Source of the DNA: Euphrasia confusa
Lineage: Eukaryota; Streptophyta; Magnoliopsida; Lamiales; Orobanchaceae
Assembly (NCBI GenBank): GCA_954870475.1
Contig: OX940969.1
Coordinates: 8,102,950 to 8,166,949, forward strand
Length of the DNA: 64,000 nucleotides
Direction: 5' to 3'
This document shows positions 24,540-34,100 of the stretch, piece after piece. A model generated the notes under the pieces. It made no database searches, had not been told where the DNA came from, and saw only the letters and a list, made by a program, of their open reading frames with translations. Both the position numbers and the translations under genes were made by a program. Position 1 is the first letter of the stretch. Each line of letters begins with the position of its first letter.

Positions 24540-25282
24540 ATGGATGTGGACGATAAACAAAAATCTTTATCCGATTACACACCTGTGTCCCTGGACGGTT
24601 TCGGACGGTATGAACTGCTTGGAAAAAAATTGCAGTTCCTGTTCAAGCATATTGCTGAGGAGAAAAAATCCAAAGACGCCAATCACAACAGTCCTAATGA
24701 ACTGGGAGTTGCAGAAAGATGGGAACACATCCTTACCGAATAGCTTGCAGATCTTTTATCTGCCAAGTTAGTTACAACTTTCTTGATGGCCATGGATAAG
24801 CTTGTGGAAATCGGCCACACCCAACAGGTTTCAAAGTGGGCCATCCTAAACAGTGCTGGACTTTTTAACGGAAGCAATACAGATGCCATCTCCCATGTAG
24901 TGGACGGTGCCTTGGCTTATCTGAATCAAAGCAAGCGTAACCATTCTGCGATTAACAGCCTTCAGAGCTTGGTGGAGTACACCTTATTTGAGATGGTCCA
25001 CATCGTCCAGAAGCTCAGGCCCACATTAACCCTGATGGAAGCATTGTGGTGCTTGTTGATAAGCGAGTTAAACCTCGCAAATGCTTGTGGTACAGAGGCA
25101 TGTTCCTGAAAGCTTCTGGAGAGGCTCGATTGATTCCGATCCAAAATCAAAAGCTCCTGAAACCAGCCAATCTAATACCGCTGGATCCCCAGGCCCAGAT
25201 CTTTCAACCTGAAACCTCAGGTGCGAGGCTGGGTCAAAAGCAAGAAGTATCAAATAATACTGAACAAACATACTTTGGATAA
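24540..25282 (+). pseudogene. Truncated RF298-like RING ligase pseudogene
   Basis: The start context (TTTAGAAAGCATAAATGG) and about 200 codons match the intact gene at 56816. Lesions: the first 20 codons differ by a deletion, an in-frame TAG stands at 24741 where the intact copy has a Gln-containing stretch, and a one-base loss near 25093 (TGTGGTACAG versus TGTGGGTACAG) shifts the frame to a TGA at 25107. Downstream of about 25165 the sequences diverge and no coiled coil, second exon or RING is present. What remains is only the N-terminal helical domain of the family. It is unlikely to make a functional protein. Confidence 0.9.
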
Positions 25283-25869
25283 TATAATTTCTAGAACCTT
25301 TATTTTGATAATATATTTATAATTACAAATTATTTCTAGTATGAGTTTTTAATTTCGTTTTGATAACTCTTCATAACCTTTATTTAATCATTTAAGTTTA
25401 CCATTGTAATTATATTTTGACCGACTTCTTGAAAAAAATTAACATCAAATATCATACTTCTATATACTGCGTACAAATAATAATAATTTGATATATTCTT
25501 ATAATTATTTTCAAAAACAATACACTACTAATAAAAAATTTACATTATCATTTGTATATTTATAATTATAATCATGAGCGTAATTAGTTGTATAAAGATG
25601 AAGGTTGACTAGGAATTTGAGAGAAAAATAAACATTGATAATTATATTTAAACATTGATTTCATTAAAAAGATAATTATCGGTTGTTTTTATCTTATTAA
25701 TAAATAAAATGATTAAATATTATTATGATTAAATATTATTGGTTAAAATTATTTGATACTATGTGAACACAAAATATAAAAATAAATTTAATTAATTATA
25801 TATAGGGTGAACATAAAAATAAATGAAACATCTTGATTGATTAGTTTAAAAAAAAAATTAAATATATAT

Positions 25870-25918
<49 letters not shown>

Positions 25919-26406
25919 GGTGCGAGTCTTGCCAATTGCCATGCAGAGTCTTGCCAATTGCCATGCACAAGACTTGAGAATCCTTAAAATTTGCGATTGT
26001 TTTTTTGTTAGGTTAGAAATTTGTACATTTACAACGTCTCATATAAAATAGTATAATATAGCATACTTATAAAATATACAGAGTTTCATTGTGACTAAAA
26101 CAAAACTTGTAAGTTGTAACAAGCAGTTAGTTTTCAGGTTTATGCAAAATAACATTCTTAATATTGCATAACAAATCTCTGATTTCATAGTTACAAATTT
26201 GACATAATTTGACATACAATAATGTTGATATATATCAATTAAAAGGTATTAATTATTTTGATATTTTGATTACAAATTTATAATATTTTTGTTCGAATTA
26301 TTATAATAAAAAATTATTAATAAAATAAATGAATGGTCAATCTTATGAGATGAAGGCAAACCACTTAAATTGCAAAGAGATAGATAAGGGCTAAATGGTT
26401 TTATCT
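25283..26406. other. AT-rich intergenic DNA with simple repeats
   Basis: No ORF of note. It contains an (AT)n tract at about 25861-25913 and a perfect 22-bp tandem duplication (GAGTCTTGCCAATTGCCATG + CA) at 25924-25967. The last bases form the left end of MITE copy 2. Confidence 0.75.
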
Positions 26407-26426
26407 ATGCTACACCAGTCGGAGTA
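26407..26426. mobile_element. MITE copy 2, left fragment
   Basis: ATGCTACACCAGTCGGAGTA corresponds to the left end of MITE copy 1 (ATGCTACTCCGGGTGGAGTA at 2545). The rest of the element resumes at 37803, after the copia insertion. Confidence 0.72.
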
Positions 26427-27567
26427 TGAAAGTCGTAGGCAGTAAATAAACGCAGTGAAATGCGCTGCCTAGACAAGGCAGTGTTCTGCGGCAGAACAGC
26501 GTATGCCGCAGCACGATGCCTTGTACAGAAAAATCGTTCGTTTTACGTGATTTACTTGATTTAAGTATTTTATCCAGATTAATCAGATTGTTTAAGTGAT
26601 AAAAATATATATGATATATGTATATGAATAGCAGCGGAATTAATAAAAATAAATCACTTCGAACGAACACACACACACGTACGAAAAAATAAAGAACACG
26701 AATTTAAATCTTTGTATGTGTATTTAAATTATACACATACGAAACGGCCTTACGGCCAGAAACTTTATTAAAGAAACGAGTCTTTACAAAAGGAATACTC
26801 TTGGATTTACAAATGATTTTACCTAAGGCTATACACATGTATGCCTCGGTGTTTATCGTATCCGAAGAGTATGAACAATCAACAACAAATGAAACCTAGC
26901 TACTGGATAACACCTATTCTAAAGTCACGATCATCAGCACTACAAAAGAACTCTCTTAGAGACGAGAGAACATATGGCTCGACGAACTTCACAAGTGAAG
27001 TCGCGGCACTAAAGGCGTGATGATCGATCTAGAGAGAAAATGTGTTTCTGGAGGTGTAAAGATGTTGTATGAGTGTTGCTGAATAGTGTTGGGGTCGTCC
27101 TCTATTTATAGGAGGAGATTCCCAACTGAATTCCTTGATTTGCTAGGTCAACAATCGGTTGAGATATTCTAGGGCAGGCTGCTTTGACCGCTGCCGCAGG
27201 AATGCCTTCTGAAGTTCTTCTGGAATGCTCTGCCACACTGCACTGCCTTCCATACTCTCTGGACTTCAGCAATCCTTTGCCCTACGCTCATGCTTCGCTC
27301 GATATCTTGACTCAACCTCTTGTCCAAGCCTTGCACTGCTTGCGGCATGACTCTGCCTGGCTGTGCTGCGGCAGAAAGCTTCTATGTTGATTGTTTTTCA
27401 AGCACGTTCCAACTAATGAACTATGCTAAATCAAATCACCAATATGACAAGTGATTACAACAGTTTAAATTGTGAAGAAAGAATAAAACAAATAAATATG
27501 TTAGCAAAACAACTTCTGCCTAGGTACATTTAAGGCATTGTAATGCCCAAACATATTTATCCTTACA
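26427..27567 (-). repeat. Copia 3' LTR
   Basis: Matches 36662-37802 base for base as far as can be compared by eye. Preceded on the minus strand by a polypurine tract. Confidence 0.96.
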
Positions 27568-27583
27568 AACTCCCCCTTTTTAT
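27568..27583 (-). other. Copia polypurine tract
   Basis: On the minus strand this reads AAAAAGGGGGAGTT immediately before the TG of the 3' LTR, the expected site for plus-strand priming. Confidence 0.85.
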
Positions 27584-27968
27584 CTTTCTTCACAAAACCA
27601 TGAGGCAGCAGCGCAATGAGCACTCCCCCTCAATGAAATACATCTGACTTAGAAGTATATGACATTTATCTTGACAAACAACTAAGGCAATGAAACTCCC
27701 CCTTAGTTGATACTTCCTAAGTAGAACAAAAATTTATTTGATATCTAACTAATAGAACAAAAAACAAGTTAATTAAGTAAGCCTTAAAAATAACACACCA
27801 AATTTTTCAAAAGGGAAATAACTAAAATTGTTCAAACAAAAAACAAACTTAAAAACCAAATTGTTCAAAAACAAATAAACAGGAATTAAATAAATTGTTC
27901 AAAGTAAATAAAAACTAAAAGCAAAAAGAAGAAATGATATTTCTTCGGGTCTTGAGAACTGCAATCCT
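27584..27968. other. Copia non-coding spacer before the 3' LTR
   Basis: A-rich on the + strand, no gene seen. It lies between the end of the downstream ORF and the polypurine tract. Confidence 0.7.
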
Positions 27969-30236
27969 TCAAACTTCGGGCTCGGGCGATGAGTCACGAT
28001 CCTCTCCATCAATCTCTGCTGCAGTATCTGCGGCAGCCTTCTCTGCTGCGGCAGTATCCTTCTCTGCAGCTTCTTCAGCTTCAACTTCTTTGAGGTCTGC
28101 ATCAATGCGCTTCTTCAACATCTTCAAGACAGTGCTCTTTGCCATTTTGGCCTCGGCTGCTGGTACTCCCCCTTTTTGTGGAGGAAAGCCCTCTTCTTCA
28201 AGAAAGAAGGTAATGGCATCCACGAGTGCTTTTGACATGTAGTCCTGCATGATGACCATATGATTTGCAGCAATTTGGTCTGCAAACGCCTGGAGACGGG
28301 CATGAATACCCGGCTGTGGAGCAGATGAGCTAGGGGCATCAGTCTGCGGCAGCTTGGATGTCTTCTTTTGAGCTGGAGTGGGAGGCACTGCGGCAGTGGC
28401 ATGAAAACCAGTCCAGGGCAAATCATTGTACTCCCGAACAGACAACTTGTAAGGTTGCGGCACAGAGGTCAGGAGATCAGCACTGTTGTGTGGGAGCCCT
28501 TGGATCTTTAACATTTCCCAGATCAGTGATGGGAACGCAAGGCTCTGCGTCTGGGTAATGTTTTCTGCCTGTGAAGCAATCTTCTCAAAAATGAGCTCTC
28601 CCAAGTTCACCTGCCTACCTGCACCAAGGTAAAACAAGACTTCCCCCATTTGGGTGTGCACGAAATGCACATTCGTAGTGGGAATCCAGTTGTGCCTGGC
28701 AACAGTGAACAAAAAGTAGTAAAAAGAAGAGAGTTTTGAGCAAGGAATGTTGTTGGCAGCATCAGGTGGTGATCTGGTCAGGCGGTGAGACACTGCGGCA
28801 ATGGTGGGGTCAGCAATTGCGGCAGGATACTCGACATCAGAGCGCTCCAAGAAGGCATTTATTGCGGCAGGGGTGAAGTTAAAGATCTTTTCACGCATGT
28901 ACACCTTGCCGTAGCCTCTGGATCCATCATCACCAAAGCAGGGACGCAAGTTAGCATAAAAATCGCGCACCAAATCCTCGCAGTAGGGTGCTGCGTAGGA
29001 TACTGCCTTGACCAACTTCATCTTCTTCAGGAACCTGTCAACTTTGTGTTTGGCACAGGTTGACAAGTCACCATCACGGTCAGGTTGAATAGGCTTGTTG
29101 GAGTAGAACTGGGGCCCAATCACTGAACGACGTTCCGACCAGAATCGCCTCGAATAACCCTTCCCGGATTTCATGTCAGAATCCGAGTCCTCCTTGGGGG
29201 CATCAATTTTTGGTGCCTTGCCACCTTTCTTCGCAGCGGGTTGTGCTGCGGCATCACCACTGTGTGAGCTGTCAGTTTTTGAAGCGACAACAACACTCTT
29301 TCCCTTGCGGGACTTCTTGGCAGCGGTGATCTCAACATCAATGGGATTTTCCATTGAGGTAGGGGGCAGAGCCGGGCCTTTGCCTTTGGCAGTGGCGGAT
29401 CTGGTGGACGGCCGGCGAGGAGGAAGGGGCACCTGCTTCTTCTTGCGCTTCCTTGAGGCAAGATCCTGCAGCAGTGGGTCAGATTCTGTTTCAGAGCCAT
29501 CTGCGGCATCGTGCTGCTGCTGGCTGGAGTGGCCGGAATCTTCCTCGTCAGAGGGTGTATTTGCAGAAGGGTAAGGAGTCGGTTTGCGATCCTTGGTCTT
29601 TTTAGTAGAAGGGTAGTTTTCGTAGAGCTCGTGGTAGTCAAAATCATCAGCATCATCCCTCCTGTTGTAAGGCATGCTTTTGCCTTGCTGCTGCACTTCA
29701 GTGTCTGCCTGTGGAAGGGCAGATGATGCGGCAGTAGCAGAAGGCTCAGGAGTGTAAAGGCCCTTAAAATCAGAAGTGTTGAGGGATCTTTCATTCTGGG
29801 CAGCCTCGTATGCAAGCACATCATCAACTCCTGAAATGACCACCGGTGATCGCGGAGTTTGGGATGGCTCAGAATGGCTGAAACCAGGGAGTATGATCTG
29901 TAGGGGAATAGGCTCATCCTCTGCGGCAAGTCCTTCTTCTGCGGCAGTTTCTCCCCCTGCATCATGATCCGGGGAGATGTTCATGGGAGAAGCCTTACCT
30001 GGTCCTTCACCGACATCGATCGGCGGCGATTCTGGAGAGAGGGATGACTGTTGCGACGCGGCGGCAGTGGCGGCGGCGGCGTTGAGAGCTTTGAGGCGGT
30101 TGATGGCGTGCAGCGAATCACCTTCGTTGAGGTCGTCCATAGTTGCGTTGGGGCGAACTTCTCTGACCAGCTCCAGAAATCGAGGGTCCTCGAAGTAGCG
30201 GGCGAACGGATTTGGGATTGGAGATGCGCCAGCCAT
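27969..30236 (-). CDS. Post-pol ORF of copia element (env-like position, plant transposon protein type)
   Basis: A 755-codon open frame from ATG 30236 (MAGASPIPNPFARYFEDP) to 27969; an upstream non-ATG extension is ignored. Residues 1-330 are low-complexity, Ser/Pro/acidic with Lys-rich patches. Residues about 370-600 form a globular region (WSERRSVIGPQFYSN, FYANLRPCF, VYMREKIFNFTP, AFPSLIWEML) resembling the family annotated as putative plant transposon protein (Transposase_32). The C-terminus is an Ala/Glu-rich helix. In SIRE elements this position is often called env-like, but no signal peptide or clear transmembrane segment is visible, so an envelope role is not supported. It is separated from pol by about 900 bp, so it would need its own transcript or splicing. 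Function unknown. The frame is intact, implying recent selection or a young insertion. Confidence 0.82.
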   Translation of the reverse strand: MAGASPIPNPFARYFEDPRFLELVREVRPNATMDDLNEGDSLHAINRLKALNAAAATAAASQQSSLSPESPPIDVGEGPGKASPMNISPDHDAGGETAAEEGLAAEDEPIPLQIILPGFSHSEPSQTPRSPVVISGVDDVLAYEAAQNERSLNTSDFKGLYTPEPSATAASSALPQADTEVQQQGKSMPYNRRDDADDFDYHELYENYPSTKKTKDRKPTPYPSANTPSDEEDSGHSSQQQHDAADGSETESDPLLQDLASRKRKKKQVPLPPRRPSTRSATAKGKGPALPPTSMENPIDVEITAAKKSRKGKSVVVASKTDSSHSGDAAAQPAAKKGGKAPKIDAPKEDSDSDMKSGKGYSRRFWSERRSVIGPQFYSNKPIQPDRDGDLSTCAKHKVDRFLKKMKLVKAVSYAAPYCEDLVRDFYANLRPCFGDDGSRGYGKVYMREKIFNFTPAAINAFLERSDVEYPAAIADPTIAAVSHRLTRSPPDAANNIPCSKLSSFYYFLFTVARHNWIPTTNVHFVHTQMGEVLFYLGAGRQVNLGELIFEKIASQAENITQTQSLAFPSLIWEMLKIQGLPHNSADLLTSVPQPYKLSVREYNDLPWTGFHATAAVPPTPAQKKTSKLPQTDAPSSSAPQPGIHARLQAFADQIAANHMVIMQDYMSKALVDAITFFLEEEGFPPQKGGVPAAEAKMAKSTVLKMLKKRIDADLKEVEAEEAAEKDTAAAEKAAADTAAEIDGEDRDSSPEPEV

Positions 30237-30625
30237 TGATTTCAAATACTCGATAATCAATTAGGGTTTTAGAAAAAGAGCACAAACAATCGAACGTAAG
30301 AGGATGGGGCTTTATATTGTGCGTTCGATAGAAAAATTAGGGATTTAGAATTTCCGAAATTTCAAACTCTCTTTTGATCGATATAGATGGAGAAGATAGA
30401 GTTGAAATAGGATTAGGACTTTTGAGTTTCAGTAAATAAGAAAGAAAATAAAACTTGAAAGAGTTTTATGTGGAGTGAAAAACGTATGGCAGTTGATGGG
30501 ATGGGCAACGGTTACTTTTCAGAAGTTGAACCGTCGCCTGCCGCACACTCGAGTGCTGCCCAACGGTCAAGTGGGGCATTGCTCTGCGGCAGGTCGTTGC
30601 CTAATAAAATTGAAACATAAAATTC

Positions 30626-30670
<45 letters not shown>

Positions 30671-31132
30671 TCTTTTTCTGTTTTTAATATTCTCTTTTTC
30701 TGTTTTTAGAATATTTTCTTTTTCTATTTTTCATTTTTCATTTTTCATTTTTTTTTTTTTTTTTTTTTTTAATAAAAGAAGTAAAATATTTTTGTGGTGT
30801 GAAACATCAAAGCTTACAAAGCAAAATTAGGAAAAGATTAACAACTATCTAATCCTAATGGAACATCATGCTGCATCGTAAGTACTTCTACTCTACTTAG
30901 GTATAATGCCATGTCAACAATGAGATTATTAAATACTTAGGTCACCTAGTACATAGTATCTCAACCCATTTCGTATTAATTACATGTATATGGGTTTGAC
31001 CATGTTGCCTAAAGTGGTTTGGGTATTTTCTCTTCCTTCGGAAAATTTTAAACTCACAAATTGACTAAGGCAGAATGCTGTGGCAGAGGTTCAGTAGGCA
31101 TGACAATGCGGCAGCATGATGCAGATCAGCAT
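30237..31132. other. Copia pol to downstream-ORF spacer
   Basis: Non-coding. It contains two long T homopolymers on the + strand (about 30629-30663 and 30750-30770), i.e. poly-A in the element's sense strand. It may hold a promoter or leader for the downstream ORF; nothing specific is recognisable. Confidence 0.7.
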
Positions 31133-34100
31133 CTAAGGCATGGTGCACATGCACAAAGAATTTCTTAAGGCAGTGAAGCGTTCTGAGTCCAATGGCTTGG
31201 TGAAGATGTCAGCTATTTGCTTCTCTGTTGGGATGTGATCAATCCTTAAAAGGCGTTTTTCCACCAAGTCTCGTATGAAATGATGCCTTATGCTGATGTG
31301 TTTGGTTCTTGAGTGCTGCACTGGATTATGGCTGATATTTATGGCACTCGTATTGTCGCAGTAGAGTGTAAGACTATTGCTATCCAGGTGGTAGTCATCA
31401 AGCATGTGCTTCAACCAAATCAGTTGGGTACAGCAACTCCCTGCGGCAATATATTCTGATTCGGCAGTGGATAGAGAAATGCAGTTTTGCTTGCGGCTTT
31501 GCCATGAAATAATGTTGTTTCCAAGAAAGCAACATCCTCCGCTTGTACTCTTGCGTTCCTCCGTGTCTCCTGCCCAGTCGGCATCTGAAAATCCGACTAA
31601 ATCGGTGGTGGTATCTTTGGTATACCAAATGCCTAACTCAACTGATGCGGCAACGTAGCGTATGATGCGTTTGACTGCCTTCAAGTGTTCTTCCCTTGGA
31701 TCAGCTTGAAACCTGGCACATAAACAAACGCTATACATGATATCTGGTCTAGTTGCCGTAAGATAAAGCAAACTCCCTATCATGGATCGGTAGAGTGTCT
31801 GATCCACTGCGGCAGTATCGGTGCCTCGGGAGATTTTGTCCGTTGAGCCCATAGGTGTTTTCATGGGCTTGGATCCTTCAAGTTGGAATCTCTTGATGAG
31901 ATTCTTAGCATATGAAGCTTGTGAGATGAAAGTTCCAGTTGATGATTGCTTGATATGGAGCCCTAAAAAATGAGTTAGTTCTCCTACCATGCTCATCTCA
32001 AATTTTGATGCCATGGCAGAGGTAAATGCCTTAAGCATGTTCTCACATGTGGATCCAAAAACAATATCATCTACATAAATTTGAGCAATTAAAATTTTGG
32101 AAGAATTGAATTTGACAAACAGGGTCTTGTCGGCAGTGCCTCGGGTGAATCCAAAACTGAGTAGAAAATCAGTTAGGCAGCCATACCAAGCTCTAGGAGC
32201 TTGTTTTAGGCCGTACAATGCCTTGTGCAGTTGATACACATGGTCAGGATGTTTCGGTTCTTCGAAGCCCTTTGGTTGTGCAACATATGCCTCCTCTTCA
32301 AGTATGCCGTTGAGGAACGCTGCCTTCACATCCATTTGATGTAAGGTGATGTTGAGGTGACATGCAATGGCAATGAGTAGACGAATGGACTCCATGCGTG
32401 CTACGGGGGCAAAAGTTTCATCGAAATCGATGCCTTCAACTTGCGTATAGCCTTGCGCCACCAGCCTTGCCTTGTTGCGTACAACCTGCCCGTGCTCATT
32501 CGACTTATTCTTAAATATCCACTTTGTCCCGATGATATTTTTGTTTTGGGGACGAGGAATGAGCTTCCAAACTTTGTTTCTTTCAAACTCGTTCATCTCT
32601 TCTTGCATTGCCATAAACCAAAATTCATCGGCCAATGCTTCTTTGGCATTCTTTGGTTCGATCGTTGAGAGATACGAGGTAATGCCTATTTCAACGCATG
32701 TGGCAGACATGCTTATGTTCTTGGTCATGTTGCGGTAGTTGATATACGGATGAACTCTCATGCGTCTGGCCAACATTTGACTCGAAGGGTGGTTTCGGAC
32801 AACATGCCTTGGGGGATCCCTTCGTCGTTGGTTTGATTCCTCTTCACCATCAGATGAATCTGATTGATGTGGGGTGCTATCATCGTTTGATTGCTCAGGA
32901 GATGCTGTTGAAGGTTGAGCATCATCATTCGAGCCAGTAGGTGCGGCAGTAGGCTGCGCAGGTGTGATACTGCCTTCAACTTCTGCTACTGCGGCAGGCT
33001 CGAGCAAACCTTTCACATCTTCTTCTTTAGGTTTCCTGAGTCGACTAAGATCATCAAAATCAACATTCACAGATTCAATGATGGTTCTAGTTTGTATGAT
33101 AAAAATACGATAGGCATGACTATTCCTAGAGTATCCAACAAATAATCCTTTAAGGGATTTTGGATCAAGTTTCGATCTAGGTTCCCTATCATTTAAAACA
33201 TAACAAACAGACCCAAAAACATGAAAGTATTTTAAATTAGGTTTCCTATTGTTCAAGATTTCATAAGCCGTTTTTGTTGTTCCTGAGCGTATGCTGATGC
33301 GGTTCAGGATATGGCATGCGGCATTGAATGCTTCTGCCCAAAATTTCTTGCTTAGGCCCTTGGCGATCAGCATGGTACACGCCATTTCCTTGAGGGTTCG
33401 GTTCTTCCTTTCAGCCACGCCGTTTTGTTGCGGTGTTATGGGGGCAGAAAATTCTTGGGCAATGCCATGCGCGTCACAAAAACGAGAAAGCCGTTGGTTT
33501 TCAAACTCGGTGCCATGGTCACTTCTTATTCTCTTTACTGAGGCTTCATGATTGGTCTTTATCCACCTGATTAGCTTGGACACCTCATCAAATGTCTCAC
33601 TCTTGTCTTGGAGAAAACGCACCCAAGTATATCTTGAGAAATCATCCACTACGACAAGTACGTAGCGTTTTCCAGAGTGGCTCCTCGTCTCGATTGGTCC
33701 CATTAAATCCATGTGGAGGAGATCAAAGCATTTGGTTTGCTTTTGATACAGTTCTGCCTTGGAGTTGGCAGGTCCTGCGGCAGAGGCATCAGACTGTCCT
33801 GCGGCAGGTATTGCTGGATGACTTGTACGAGTCATTTTTCCTTGTTTGCAATATCCACATGTTGTCTTCTGGATTTTTGGGAGAGCTGGAAGTCCACGAA
33901 CAGCATTTAGCTTGATTAGACGCTCTAAATTCCCAAGACTTGTGTGTCCAAGTTTTTGATGCCATAGGTCAATGTCATCTTTGACTTGTGCAGTGAGGCA
34001 TGTTTCTCCAATGGAATAGCAATTGTTTGCCTTGGAACGCTCCCCCTGAATGAGTGGGTTCCCTGCACTATCAAACACTTCACACATTTGGTGAGTAAAC

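Larger units (their letters stand above)
18900..25170 (+). repeat. Segmental duplicate (copy A) of the RF298-like locus
   Basis: Sequence from about 18900 onward parallels 54900-57480: the same promoter words, the same TATA region, the same 5' UTR intron and the start of the same coding exon. Differences are scattered substitutions and small indels. An hAT element (20317-24010) splits this copy. Similarity fades near 25165, after roughly 200 codons of the gene. Copy A lacks the second exon and the RING domain. Confidence 0.88.

Noticed and set aside
24382..24771. 129-codon ORF overlapping the RF298-like pseudogene start
   Set aside because: Out of frame with the recognisable family sequence.
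29171..29965. 264-codon minus-strand ORF overlapping the copia downstream ORF
   Set aside because: Low-complexity shadow in another frame of the Ser/Pro-rich region.
27969..30236. True envelope gene in the copia element
   Set aside because: No signal peptide, membrane span or fusion-like region can be seen; only its position resembles env.
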